Assembly: GCF_016650815.1 (NCBI RefSeq)
Contig: NZ_JAEKEZ010000010.1
Span: 1-64,000 of the forward strand
Origin: Pseudomonas sp. TH31
GTDB lineage: Bacteria; Pseudomonadota; Gammaproteobacteria; Pseudomonadales; Pseudomonadaceae
DNA: 64,000 nucleotides
Direction of reading: 5' to 3'
Shown here: positions 49,278 to 58,633 of the stretch, piece after piece
How positions within the stretch are numbered: the stretch's first letter is position 1
Layout of the letters: the number at the start of each line of letters is the position of its first letter
The notes under the pieces: generated by a model
Seen by the model: only the letters and a program-made list of their open reading frames with translations
Told to the model about the DNA's origin: nothing
The model's database searches: none
Translations under genes and position numbers: made by a program

Positions 49278-50522
49278 ATGCACATCATCAACGCCCGCCT
49301 GCGTAACCAAGAAGGCCTGCATGAGTTGCACCTGGAAAACGGCCTGATCAGCAACATCGCCCGTCAGACCGAAGCCCCGACCCTGGGCGCCGACGACCTC
49401 GACGCCGGCGGCAACCTGGTGGTGCCGCCCTTCGTCGAGCCGCACATTCACCTCGACGCCACGCTCACCGCCGGCGAGCCGCGCTGGAACATGAGCGGCA
49501 CGCTGTTTGAAGGCATCGAATGCTGGGGCGAACGCAAAGCCACCATCACCCTGGAAGACACCAAGACCCGCGCCAGGAAAACCATCCAGACCCTGGCTGC
49601 CCACGGCATCCAGCATGTGCGCACCCACGTCGACGTCACCGACCCGACCTTGACCGCGCTCAAGGCGATGCTCGAAGTCCGCGAGGAAAGCCGTCACCTG
49701 ATCGACCTGCAAATCGTCGCCTTCCCCCAGGAAGGCATCGAGTCGTACCGCAACGGCCGGGAGTTGATGGAAGAAGCCATCCGCATGGGCGCCGACGTGG
49801 TCGGCGGCATTCCGCATTTCGAGTACACCCGCGATCAAGGTGTCAGTTCGGTGAAGTTCCTGATGGACCTGGCCGAACGCACCGGTTGCCTGGTGGACGT
49901 GCATTGCGATGAAACCGACGACCCGCATTCACGCTTCCTCGAAGTGCTGGCCGAAGAAGCCCGCAGCCGCGACATGGGTTCGCGGGTGACCGCCAGCCAC
50001 ACCACGGCGATGGGCTCTTACGACAACGCGTACTGCGCCAAGCTGTTCCGCTTGCTCGGGCATTCGGGGATCAGTTTCGTCTCCTGCCCCACGGAAAGCA
50101 TTCACCTGCAAGGACGCTTCGACAACTTCCCGAAACGCCGTGGTGTGACCCGAGTGAATGAGTTGCTCGAAGCGGGGATGAACGTGTGTTTCGGCCAGGA
50201 TTCGATCGTTGACCCGTGGTATCCGCTGGGCAATGGCAATATCCTGCGGGTGCTCGAGGCGGGCCTGCACATTTGCCATATGCTCGGTTATCGCAACCTG
50301 CAAAGTGCGCTGGATCTGGTGACAGATAACAGTGCCAAGGCCATGGCTCTGGGGGATCGTTATGGACTGGTGCCTGGGCGGCCGGCGAATATGTTGATTC
50401 TGTCGGCGGACAGTGATTACGAGGTGATTCGCAGCCAGGGTTTGCCGCTGTATTCGATTCGCGGGGGTGAGGTGTTGATGAAGCGGCAGATGCCGGTGGT
50501 GGAATGGCCACAACAGGTCTGA
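49278..50522 (+). CDS. codA: Cytosine deaminase
   Basis: A 414-residue amidohydrolase that deaminates cytosine to uracil. Metal ligands are PPFVEPHIHLDAT (HxH, about residues 61-63), HCDETDDP (His near 214) and the late aspartate in CFGQDSIVDPWYP (about residue 313). The E-T-D-D cluster is that of CodA. ATG 49278 follows AAAAGGATT. It lies 13 bases after the codB stop and was originally an operon with it. The enzyme is intact, so cytosine could be used only if another importer exists. Confidence 0.95.
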   Translation: MHIINARLRNQEGLHELHLENGLISNIARQTEAPTLGADDLDAGGNLVVPPFVEPHIHLDATLTAGEPRWNMSGTLFEGIECWGERKATITLEDTKTRARKTIQTLAAHGIQHVRTHVDVTDPTLTALKAMLEVREESRHLIDLQIVAFPQEGIESYRNGRELMEEAIRMGADVVGGIPHFEYTRDQGVSSVKFLMDLAERTGCLVDVHCDETDDPHSRFLEVLAEEARSRDMGSRVTASHTTAMGSYDNAYCAKLFRLLGHSGISFVSCPTESIHLQGRFDNFPKRRGVTRVNELLEAGMNVCFGQDSIVDPWYPLGNGNILRVLEAGLHICHMLGYRNLQSALDLVTDNSAKAMALGDRYGLVPGRPANMLILSADSDYEVIRSQGLPLYSIRGGEVLMKRQMPVVEWPQQV

Positions 50523-50551
50523 ATGTTCGCTGACTGGGCGGGCCTGTTCGC

Positions 50552-50620
50552 AGGCAAGCCTCGCTCCTACAGGTCACGTTTTGTGCCGAAATCCCGTAGG
50601 AGCGAGGCTTGCCCGCGAAG
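50552..50620. repeat. REPIN, class 1 (GTAGGAGCGAGGCTTGCC)
   Basis: GGCAAGCCTCGCTCCTACAG (50552) and CCGTAGGAGCGAGGCTTGCC (50594), a short unit of the sub-class lacking the GTGGGAG end, downstream of codA. Confidence 0.88.
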
Positions 50621-50632
50621 GCAATCTAACAA

Positions 50633-51625
50633 TCATCCCATCAACCGCGCCGTGCCAAACAACCTCACCCGACTCAACTGGCCCTGCTCTTCCTCCAACA
50701 AAATCGGCGCCGTGCCGCCAGGCATAACCACCTTCACCGCCCCCGCCTTCACCCAGCCCACCCGCCAACCCGCGCAAGCCACCGCGCTGGCGCTGGTACC
50801 CGACGACGCCGTCGGCCCTTCCCCGCGCTCGAACACCCGCGCCATGATTCGCCCTTCGGACTCCAGCATCGCCCATTGCAGGTTCACTCCCGCCGCACAA
50901 GGCTGCCCGGCCCCGGTTGGCACGGCATAAGCGATCCGCATCAGCCCTTCGGACAACCCCGGTTCGCGCATCCGTTCAGTGCTCGGCAAGGCATCGGCGT
51001 CGGTCACCAATGTCACGCAATGGGGATTGCCTATCCGCACAAACTGGCTCCGGCCCCACGCAGGACTGAGCGCCGATAGCGACTGCACATGGCTAACGTC
51101 GTGATTGTTCAACATCACGCTTTCAACCTCTTGCGCACCCACCGCCGCTGGCCCGAACAAGGGCTTGCCCAAGTCCAGCCAGAAGCCTTGCGCGCCATCG
51201 ATTCCGGCTGGTTTCACCGACGTTTCCACGGGCGACAATGTATCGGTCTTGTCGTGATGAACCCTGAGCAAGCAGCCACCGTCAGCCAGCATCAACCCTT
51301 GTTCACTGAGTGATTGGGAAAAAATCGTCAGCCCGTTGCCACTGCGCTCGGCCAACGTGCCGTCGGTGTTGACGATCAGCAGGTCAAACGGTGGCGCCGC
51401 TTGAAACGGGCCCACCAGCAGGCCATCGCAACGATGGTCTTTGCTGCCGGGCGGCTGAGTCCCGGTCGCCCATCCGCAGAACGCCTCGATGGCCGACAGC
51501 GCCCAGCTCTCGCGGGATTGCGCAGCAAGGCTGGCCAGAGCGGGCAGTTCGATACCGCGGCGGCGTACCGCATCAGGCGCCACTACCGCGTAGATATTGC
51601 CTCGAGCGTCGTAGAACGGCGTCAT
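50633..51625 (-). CDS. Diaminopimelate-epimerase-like protein lacking both catalytic cysteines
   Basis: A 330-residue protein with the DapF fold pattern: YDARGN at the start, KDHRCDGLL (about residues 62-70), INTDGTLAERSGNGL (about 85-99), FVRIGNPHCV (about 195) and ERGEGPTASSGTSASA (about 266-281). In DapF the residues before GNG and before GTG/GSG are the two catalytic cysteines. Here both are serine (Ser 95 and Ser 275). A cofactor-free 1,1-proton-transfer epimerase needs both. It may therefore be a non-epimerase relative or act on another substrate. It is followed by no lysA-like gene. An AraC regulator lies upstream on the same strand, 45 bases away. Confidence 0.8.
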   Translation of the reverse strand: MTPFYDARGNIYAVVAPDAVRRRGIELPALASLAAQSRESWALSAIEAFCGWATGTQPPGSKDHRCDGLLVGPFQAAPPFDLLIVNTDGTLAERSGNGLTIFSQSLSEQGLMLADGGCLLRVHHDKTDTLSPVETSVKPAGIDGAQGFWLDLGKPLFGPAAVGAQEVESVMLNNHDVSHVQSLSALSPAWGRSQFVRIGNPHCVTLVTDADALPSTERMREPGLSEGLMRIAYAVPTGAGQPCAAGVNLQWAMLESEGRIMARVFERGEGPTASSGTSASAVACAGWRVGWVKAGAVKVVMPGGTAPILLEEEQGQLSRVRLFGTARLMG

Positions 51626-51670
51626 GGATCGGTCCTGAGGTCAGCGTCAAAAGTGCCAACACTGTAGACG

Positions 51671-52462
51671 TCAAAACCCGGCGATGAAATACCGCCCCGG
51701 CGTCACCCCAAACGCCCGTCGAAACATCGCAATAAACGCGCTGATATTTTCATACCCCAACTCCAGCGCAATCGTCGTCACGACCTCCCCGGCGGCCAGC
51801 AACTCCAGCGCCCGCAACAATCGCGCGCGTTGGCGCCATTGGCTGAAGGTGAAGCCGGTTTCGCTGACAAAACGCCGGGCCAGGGTTCGTGCCGACACAC
51901 CGCCCCACTGCGCCCATTGCTCCAGCGAACGGTGGTCGGCGAGGTCATCGACCAGTGCCTGGATGATCCGCCGCAATCGCGGATCCTGGGGCAGCGGCAG
52001 GCCGAAGGGGTCGGCGGGCGATGCGGCGATTTCGTCGAGGATGAGTTGGGCGATCCGATCCTGGCGCTGATCCAGTGCGCCCCCGCCCCAAGTCGCCGCT
52101 CGATCAACGGCCTCTCGCAGCAGACCCGAGGTGGCGATGATGCACGGCTGCTGCGGTAACCCGGCACAGGCAGGCGCTGCCACGTAGACACTCCAGCCAT
52201 GGAACGGGCCGTGTGAGCGCAAACCGTGGAGGCAATCCGGTGGAATCCACACGGCGTGGGTGACCGGCACTACCCAGTGATGATCCGCTGCGTCGACCGA
52301 CAACAACCCGCGTCGCGCCCCGAGCAATTGGCCGCGGGCATGCTGGTGCAAGGCACTTTGGCGCTCAACCGGACTGTCCAGAGTGACGGCAAACACCGAT
52401 GCAGCGGTGGACGACTGCGCCAACTCTGTGGACATCAGTGGTTTAACCATTGGCAGTTTCAC
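51671..52462 (-). CDS. AraC family transcriptional regulator
   Basis: A 263-residue regulator. The N-terminal cupin-like part (HQHARGQLLGARRGLLSVDAADHHWVVPVTHAVWIPPDCLHGL) precedes the two HTH motifs: VSARTLARRFVSETGFTFSQWRQRARLLRAL and VVTTIALELGYENISAFIAMFRRAFGVTPGRYF. The family layout is similar to the regulator at 33866, but the two share few residues in the sensor. It is divergent from the small gene at 52543 and could govern the DapF-like gene downstream. The ligand is unknown. Confidence 0.9.
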   Translation of the reverse strand: MKLPMVKPLMSTELAQSSTAASVFAVTLDSPVERQSALHQHARGQLLGARRGLLSVDAADHHWVVPVTHAVWIPPDCLHGLRSHGPFHGWSVYVAAPACAGLPQQPCIIATSGLLREAVDRAATWGGGALDQRQDRIAQLILDEIAASPADPFGLPLPQDPRLRRIIQALVDDLADHRSLEQWAQWGGVSARTLARRFVSETGFTFSQWRQRARLLRALELLAAGEVVTTIALELGYENISAFIAMFRRAFGVTPGRYFIAGF

Positions 52463-52542
52463 GTTATCGAATGACCTGGATGACGCAGTTTAGCCATGAA
52501 CAACGCTCTAGGCTGAACCTTCATTCAACAGGAGTCACCGTT

Positions 52543-52794
52543 ATGCGCGCCGAAGACCTGCTTCCCGACCCTCTCGACCAAAGCCAATTCAACGGCACGT
52601 CCGTGCGCAAAGGCACGGTCGGAGCCTTTCTGATCAATGCGCGAACGCTGGCCGATCCAGGTGCCAGCGACGAGCAGCGGCGGGTGGCCGAGCAAGACAT
52701 CATCGAGGCCTTGCCGGCGCTGCGGGCGTTGGGTTTGTTCGAGATCCTGCAAGTGCGTGACCCACACTTGCGCGTTTTGTGCGAACGCCACTGA
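52543..52794 (+). CDS. Small hypothetical protein (83 residues)
   Basis: MRAEDLLPDPLDQSQFNGTSVRKGTVGAFLINARTLADPG, then EQRRVAEQDIIEALPALRALGLFEILQVRD. It is soluble and mostly helical, with no signal peptide or metal motif. ATG 52543 has AACAGGAG nine bases upstream, a good site, and the codon use is like the neighbours, so it is likely real. I recognise no family. It lies between an AraC regulator (-) and an MFS gene (+). Confidence 0.65.
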   Translation: MRAEDLLPDPLDQSQFNGTSVRKGTVGAFLINARTLADPGASDEQRRVAEQDIIEALPALRALGLFEILQVRDPHLRVLCERH

Positions 52795-52931
52795 CACCCG
52801 CGCTCGCGATGGAGGGTCAGGCTGTGCAAGGATGTCACCCTGCCTGACCGCGAACCGCAGCGGACGCTGATCGAACCTCACCGGTGAGTCACTGTCCCTT
52901 GGGTACGCGACGTTTTTTGCCAAGGAACGAT

Positions 52932-54083
52932 ATGACCAACCTCAACGCCCAAACCTCATTTGTTCCCGGACGCCTGGAACAAATGTCCACGCGCATCGCC
53001 TTCTTCATCGCCGGTTTCGGTATCGCTGCGTGGGCGCCATTGGTGCCCTATGCCAAGGCCCGCGCCGGGCTGGATGAAGGGACGCTCGGTTTGCTGCTGT
53101 TGTGCCTGGGGGTAGGGTCAATCCTGGCAATGCCGATAGCGGGGATGCTGGCCACGCGTTTCGGCTGTCGCCGCGTGGTGAGCGCCGGGGTGTTGCTGAT
53201 CTGCGCGGCGCTGCCGCTGTTGGCGACGGTGTCGTCGATTCCGGCGTTGATTGCCGCGCTGTTCATGTTTGGCGCGGGGCTGGGCACGGTGGATTCGACG
53301 GTCAACCTGCAAGCGGTGATCGTCGAGCGGGCTAGTGGCAAGACCATGATGTCGGGCTTCCATGGCTTGTTCAGCCTCGGCGGAATTGTTGGCGCGGCGG
53401 GTGTCAGCGCCCTGCTCGGCCTCGGCGTTTCGCCGTTTGGCGCAACGCTGGTGGTGATCGTGCTGCTGATCGTCGCGTTGCTTAAAGCGGTGCCGCATCT
53501 GCTGCCTTACGGCAGTGAAAGTTCCGGCCCGGCGTTCGCCGTGCCCCATGGCATCGTGCTGTTTATCGGCGTGATGTGTTTCATCGTGTTCCTCACTGAA
53601 GGTGCCGTGCTCGACTGGAGCGCGGTGTTCCTGGCGTCTGAGCGCGGGATCGACACGGCGTATGCCGGGTTGGGTTATGCGGCGTTTGCGCTGACCATGA
53701 CCGCCGGGCGTTTGACCGGGGATGCGATTGTCCGGCGTCTGGGCGCAACGAAGGTCATTGTGTTTGGTGGGCTGATAGCCGCAGTGGGCCTGGCGCTGGC
53801 GACATTCGCCCCGACCTGGGAAGCGGCGCTGGTGGGTTATGCGCTGGTCGGCGCGGGTTGTTCGAACATTGTGCCGGTGCTGTACACCGCAGTGGGCAAA
53901 CAGACCGTCATGCCGGAAAGCATCGCCGTGCCTGCCATCACCACCCTCGGTTATGCAGGGATACTCGCCGGCCCGGCAGTGATCGGGTTCGTCGCCCATG
54001 GTAGCAGTTTGAGCTTTGCCTTTGGGTTGATGGCGGTGTTGCTGGTGGCGGTGGCCATTGGCGGGAAAGTGCTGAAGGTTTGA
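52932..54083 (+). CDS. MFS transporter, YbjJ-like
   Basis: A 383-residue transporter with twelve hydrophobic segments, starting MTNLNAQTSFVPGRLEQMSTRIAFFIAGFGIAAWAPLVPYAKA. The motif between TM2 and TM3 (LATRFGCRRVV) is a variant of the MFS motif A. The second half begins HGIVLFIGVMCFIVFLTEGAVLDWSAVFL. ATG 52932 is chosen (AAGGAACGAT before it) over the longer frame from 52884. It likely exports or imports a small organic solute. The substrate is unknown. Confidence 0.9.
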   Translation: MTNLNAQTSFVPGRLEQMSTRIAFFIAGFGIAAWAPLVPYAKARAGLDEGTLGLLLLCLGVGSILAMPIAGMLATRFGCRRVVSAGVLLICAALPLLATVSSIPALIAALFMFGAGLGTVDSTVNLQAVIVERASGKTMMSGFHGLFSLGGIVGAAGVSALLGLGVSPFGATLVVIVLLIVALLKAVPHLLPYGSESSGPAFAVPHGIVLFIGVMCFIVFLTEGAVLDWSAVFLASERGIDTAYAGLGYAAFALTMTAGRLTGDAIVRRLGATKVIVFGGLIAAVGLALATFAPTWEAALVGYALVGAGCSNIVPVLYTAVGKQTVMPESIAVPAITTLGYAGILAGPAVIGFVAHGSSLSFAFGLMAVLLVAVAIGGKVLKV

Positions 54084-54089
54084 AAAGCT

Positions 54090-54183
54090 TCGCGAGCAGG
54101 CTCGCTCCCACGGGGGATCTTCAGCGAACACAATATCTGTGTACGACAAAGATCAATGTGGGAGCAAGGCTTGCCCGCGATGA
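54090..54183. repeat. REPIN, class 1, arms of mixed sub-class
   Basis: TCGCGAGCAGGCTCGCTCCC left and GTGGGAGCAAGGCTTGCCCG right, so two sub-classes are joined. They lie between the convergent MFS and receptor genes. Confidence 0.85.
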
Positions 54184-54198
54184 AGCCACCCCGGTCTA

Positions 54199-56618
54199 TC
54201 AGAACCCGACGCTGGCCTGCACAAAGAACGTGCGCGGTGCGCCAACGTAGATCCCCGAGTTGTTGTCGCTGGAACGGGTGAAGTACTGGTGATCGAACAG
54301 GTTTTTCACCCCGGCGCCGAGTTTCAGGTTTGACAGTTGCGAACCGAAGTCATAGCCCCCGCGCACGTTCCAGGTCACGTAACCCGGCATGTCGCCGTAC
54401 TGCCCGTCAGCGCTGCCGTCGGTGATGTAGTTGCCGGTGAAGCTGCCATCGGCATTCACGCCGGTGCCCGGTGAGTGCTGCTTGGACTGGGCGAAACCGT
54501 CGATGTTGTAGGTCCAGCGATTCACGTCGTAACGCAAGCCAACCGTGGCCACCTGACGTGAATAGAACGGCAAATCACGCCCCTTGAAGCCCGGAATCTC
54601 GCCTTCGTAAGTGGCACGGGTGTAGGTGAAACCGGCGTTGGCAGTCAGGCCGTCGAGCCGTGGGTCGAGCGCTGACATATCGTAATGCACCGACGCTTCA
54701 AGGCCCTGGTGCTTGGTGGCGCCGAGGTTGGTCCAGCCCACGTCGTTGCTGATGTATTGCAGTTCGTCATCGAAGTCGATGTAGAACAGCGTCACTTCCC
54801 CGCCCCACACGTCATCGTTGTAGCGCGTGCCGAGCTCGTAGGTCTTGGCCTTCTCCGGGTTCAAGCCGTTGGCGGTGCTGTCACCCGAACCACCCTGGCC
54901 GAGCTGGAAATATTGCAGGCTGCCAAACGACGTCTCGTAGTTGGCAAACAGCTTCCAGGCGTCGGACAGGTGATACATCACGCTCAGCGCCGGCAGCGGT
55001 TCGTTGCTTTCAATGCTGCGGTTTTTCTCCGGGACGCGTTTGCCTGCGGTATCGAGGACGGCGCGGTCGTGCCAGTCAGTGCTGATGTGTTCGAAGCGGA
55101 TGCCCGGGGTCACGGTCCAGTTGCCGACGTCGATTTTGTTATCGAGGTACACCGAGTTGGCTTCGGTGCCGCCGGTACGGTCCTGGAATACATGGCCGTC
55201 AGACGTCGGGGTGATCACCGGTTGGTTGTTGACCAGCGCCACGCGGCTCGATTGTTCGTGCATCGCTTCCTTGAGGTAGCGATAACCGACGCTGACTTCC
55301 TGGGTAGTCGGCCCGACATCAAACACATGGGAGACCCGTGGCTCGACGCCCAGGGTGTAATAAGAACGCGGATAAGAGCTGAGGGTTTGCTGGTCGCGGG
55401 CGGCGATGTTGCTGCCACGAAAACTGTCCGTGTAGTAGGTCAGCACTTCAGCCTGGGTACGGTCGTCGATCTGCCGCGTCCACTTGAACGACACGTCTTT
55501 ACGGCGGCCAGTGAAGTTGTCGTAATCGCGCACGGACTGGAACGGACTGGCATCGTACTGCTTCTGCGTCAGGCCGCCGGGCATGTCGGCGCTGGCGTCG
55601 TAGTAGTGGAAATTCAGGCTGAAATCGTCAACATCGGTCGGCGCCCAGTGGGTCTTGAGGATCACGTCGTCGATGTCGTTGCCGTTGTTGCTTTCGCGGT
55701 AACCGTTGCCGTTCACCCCGGTGTACAACAGCGCTACGCCCATGCCGTTGTCCGCCGTGCCACCGACAAACGCGGTGTCGACATGCTTCCAGCCGCCGTG
55801 CCCGGAGGTTTCCAGGGTGGTGCCGATTTCACCGGTGGCTTTTTCCGGGATCGCGCGGGTCACGAAGTTGATTACACCGCCGACGTTCTGCGGCCCGTAA
55901 CGTACGGAACCAGCGCCGCGCACCACGTCGATACTGTCGAGATTGCCTGCGGAAATCGGTGCCATCGACAACTGCGGCTGGCCATACGGGGCGAACGCGG
56001 CCGGTACGCCATCGATCAACACCGTGGAGCGCGGCGACAAACGCGAGGTCAGGCCACGCACGCCGACATTCAGGGCGATATCGCTGCCGCCGGTGCCGTT
56101 GGCATCTTGCACTTGCACACCCGGTACGCGACGCAGCACGTCGCCGACGTTCATGGCGCCCTGCTCGACCATCGCTTCGCGACGGATCACGGTCCGTGCG
56201 CCAGGATGGTTTTGCACCACGGCGGCATCGGCATCACCGAGCCAGTCACCGACAACCTTGATATCGGTCACGCCCAGTTCCAGCGGGCCGCTGCTGGTGG
56301 CAGTTGGCGCGGGTGTCAGGGTCACCGAGCCTTCATCAATCTGATATTCCAGACCACTGCCTTGCAGCAATTGGCGCAGGGCTTGTTCCGGTGACAAGTT
56401 GCCATCCACCGCAGGGGCCTGCTTGCCGGCGACCAGTTCCGGGCTGAAAAAACCTGCAACGACGTTTGCTGACCGAGCTGGCTCAAGGCCTGACCCAACG
56501 GTTGCGCCTGAATATGAATGGCGTCGGCGGCGAACGCCTGAGGCAACGCAGCGCTGACAGCCAATGCGAGGGCTAGACGCAGCCAAGGTTTTTTTGTTTT
56601 TAGCGGTGGTTTTTTCAC
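54199..56618 (-). CDS. fecA: FecA-like TonB-dependent receptor with signalling domain, broken by a one-base deletion
   Basis: About 806 residues. The signal peptide (LALALAVSAALPQAFA) is followed by the N-terminal STN signalling domain (IHIQAQPLGQALSQLGQQTSLQVFFSPELVAGKQAPAVDGNLSPEQALRQLLQG, about residues 35-90). The plug contains the arginine-rich PGVQVQDANGTGGSDIALNVGVRGL, and the 22-strand barrel ends GAPRTFFVQASVGF. In the plug and barrel, segments such as DRTQAEVLTYYTDSFRGSNIAARDQQ match ferric-citrate receptors of pseudomonads. The frames join when one T is added to the T6 run at 56447-56452 (A run on plus). It is the last gene of a sigma - anti-sigma - receptor operon. Confidence 0.88.
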
Positions 56619-56715
56619 GTCGAACGTTGTCCTGTGGATCGCAAGAATACGCGACTGTTAATGCAAACCAGTTGCAGTTGGACAAGAAGACGAAGAACTC
56701 GAAAAAAACCTGAAC

Positions 56716-57690
56716 CTATCGCGAAATTATTTCCTGACTGCCATCAGGAAGGGTGCGCACCGCCACCGGCAAGATGCTCGGCAAGGCCTTGAGCAACGCG
56801 TCGGTGTTGTCGGATTTGAACACGCTGGTCAGGCGTAGATTGCCCACTTTATCGTTGCCGACCGTGAGCGGTTTTTCCCGATAGCGTGACACTTCGGCGG
56901 CGACTTCAGCCAGGCTGGCATTGTTGAACACCAGTTTGCCGCTGCGCCAGGCGGTCAGTTCGGGCGGGTTGACCGCGTAGGCGGCGGCCACCTTGCCCTG
57001 GGCATCGATGTGCGTGCCTAGGCCGGCGGTGAGGCTGATGAAATCGGCGCCATAGCCTTGAACCTTGACCGTGCCCTGCTCCACCGCGACCCTGGTTTGC
57101 GTCAAATCTCGGCGCACGTCGAAACGAGTGCCGGTGACGGTGACCTGGCCGTTGCCGGTCTCGACCACAAACGGTCGACGGGTGTCGTGCTCGACGCTGA
57201 ACATCGCCTCGCCTTCCGTCAACTCGATGCCGCGACGGTCCTTTTCAAACCGCACCTGCACCCGGCTGCGGCTGTTCAGGTCGATGATCGAGCCGTCCGG
57301 CAACGCCACATGCTGACGCTCGCCCAGCGCCGTGGAAAACTCCGCGGTGTAGGTCGCCGGATGATACAAGCCGCTGAACATGCCCAAGCCGAGCGCCACC
57401 GCCAACACACTGGCGGCCACCGCGTAACGCACCAGAGGCCGACGTTTACGCCGCTCCCGCGGGCTGTCGCACAAGGCTTGCAGACGTTTGGCCGGCAACA
57501 GATCAGCCGCCGTCCACAAGCCCTGGAGCAATTGAAATTCATCGACATGCTGAGGGTGTTCAGCCAGCCAGGCCTCAAAACGTCGATGTTCCAAGACGTC
57601 CACGGCAGGCTCCTGCAAACGCACAAACCACCGTGCCGCCTCGTCGCGAACCGCTGTTTTCCCGCACACACAATCACGAGTATCCATCAT
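56716..57690 (-). CDS. fecR: FecR-like anti-sigma factor
   Basis: A 324-residue inner-membrane regulator. The N-terminal cytoplasmic part (DEAARWFVRLQEPAVDVLEHRRFEAWLAEHPQHVDEFQLLQGLW) holds the sigma-binding DUF4880 region. A single membrane segment follows (VRYAVAASVLAVALGLGMFSGLY, about residues 88-110), then the periplasmic FecR domain (ALPDGSIIDLNSRSRVQVRFEKDRRGIELTEGEAMFSVEHD) and the C-terminal STN-like part that contacts the receptor. It transmits the ligand-bound state of FecA to FecI. It lies 97 bases after the fecI stop, with a REP half between. ATG 57690 or 57687 may be the start. Confidence 0.93.
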   Translation of the reverse strand: MMDTRDCVCGKTAVRDEAARWFVRLQEPAVDVLEHRRFEAWLAEHPQHVDEFQLLQGLWTAADLLPAKRLQALCDSPRERRKRRPLVRYAVAASVLAVALGLGMFSGLYHPATYTAEFSTALGERQHVALPDGSIIDLNSRSRVQVRFEKDRRGIELTEGEAMFSVEHDTRRPFVVETGNGQVTVTGTRFDVRRDLTQTRVAVEQGTVKVQGYGADFISLTAGLGTHIDAQGKVAAAYAVNPPELTAWRSGKLVFNNASLAEVAAEVSRYREKPLTVGNDKVGNLRLTSVFKSDNTDALLKALPSILPVAVRTLPDGSQEIISR

Positions 57691-57740
57691 GGAAATTCCT
57701 GTTTGGCCGGGGTTGGAAATAGGACGTCACGGCACGTCTC

Positions 57741-57771
57741 CCTGTAGGAGCTGCCGAAGGCTGCGATCTTT
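57741..57771. repeat. Single REP, class 2
   Basis: One arm only (TGTAGGAGCTGCCGAAGGCT to GATCTTTT), unpaired, between fecI and fecR in the same operon, an unusual position because all other units lie between transcripts. Confidence 0.85.
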
Positions 57772-57787
57772 TCCGGTGCACCAGGAA

Positions 57788-58288
57788 TCATGACTGCAAT
57801 CCATCCAGTCGATCACGCAGATGGCGCAGGGTGCGGATCATATACTTTTCCACCATGTTCTTGGACAGCCCCAACCGCTCGGCGATTTCCGCCTGGGTCA
57901 GGCCTTCGATCTTCTGCCAGACGAACACCTTGCGGCAGTTGATCGGCAGCTCCGTGAGGGCCTGTTCAATGGAATCCGCCAACTGGATCGCATGCATGAA
58001 ATGCTCCGGGTCGCCGGACGACGACACACTGTGATCAATCGCCTCGGATTCCATGGCGCCCCGCCGATCCTCACGCCGATAGCCATCCACCGCGATGTTG
58101 CGCGCGGTCTGGTGCAAGTACGCCCGAGGCTGCTCCACCGCCGCCGAATCGGACTCAAGCACCCGCACGAAGGTGTCGTGGGCCAGGTCCTCGGCCTGCT
58201 GACGATTTCTCAGGCGACGGGTCCAGGTGCCGATCAACTCTTCGTAATGCTCGAAAAAGCCGTGGGTGCGAGGCAGCTTGGGGGTCAT
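57788..58288 (-). CDS. fecI: FecI-like ECF sigma factor
   Basis: A 166-residue extracytoplasmic-function sigma factor of the FecI group. Region 2 (FFEHYEELIGTWTRRLRNRQQAEDLAHDTFVRVL, about residues 11-44) and region 4 (ALTELPINCRKVFVWQKIEGLTQAEIAERLGLSKNMVEKYMIRTLRHLRDRL, about 110-160) are complete. Under iron limitation it should direct transcription of the receptor gene. First gene of the operon. Upstream (58300-58340) is an AT-rich stretch with AATAGTAATGCTTCCTATTA that may hold a weak Fur site, but the match is poor. Confidence 0.94.
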   Translation of the reverse strand: MTPKLPRTHGFFEHYEELIGTWTRRLRNRQQAEDLAHDTFVRVLESDSAAVEQPRAYLHQTARNIAVDGYRREDRRGAMESEAIDHSVSSSGDPEHFMHAIQLADSIEQALTELPINCRKVFVWQKIEGLTQAEIAERLGLSKNMVEKYMIRTLRHLRDRLDGLQS

Positions 58289-58633
58289 TGCGGTGTGCTG
58301 TGGGGAGGAGGCGCGAATAGTAATGCTTCCTATTAACCGGAAGCAATGTATTCCACTTAACCGGCTGTTTTCGATGAGTTACTCCGCGTTGTGCGGCGCG
58401 ACATGGCAAAAAGCAGCAGTTTCATTGACTCGTTTCGTCATAGATCAACGCTGTTCGGGCGCTTAGAGTGCCCACGCACCGAGCAGCTCAATGCGCTGGA
58501 CAACAACATGAACACCGAGCGGGCCGACCGGCTGCTGGCTCTGCGCCGCAATTCCCTGCCATGAAACATAAGCGGCGTTGACCGCCCTGTTCAATCGCAG
58601 TGCAGAAAAGAACTCACCAAGAGGAAAGACGTG
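58289..58633. other. Gap between fecI and thiolase with an orphan coding tail
   Basis: 345 bases. On the plus strand the frame ending TGA 58562-58564 reads LNALDNNMNTERADRLLALRRNSLP, with Pseudomonas-like codon use. No start or ribosome site was seen and I do not recognise the family. It could be the 3' end of a deleted gene. A GAAAAG-AACTCACC-AAGAGGAAAGACGTG stretch follows, giving the thiolase ribosome site (AGAGGAAAG). The fecI side holds the AT-rich promoter region. Confidence 0.45.

Noticed and set aside
58300..58345. Fur box upstream of fecI
   Set aside because: AATAGTAATGCTTCCTATTA matches the Fur consensus at only about half the positions. I could not support it from sequence alone.
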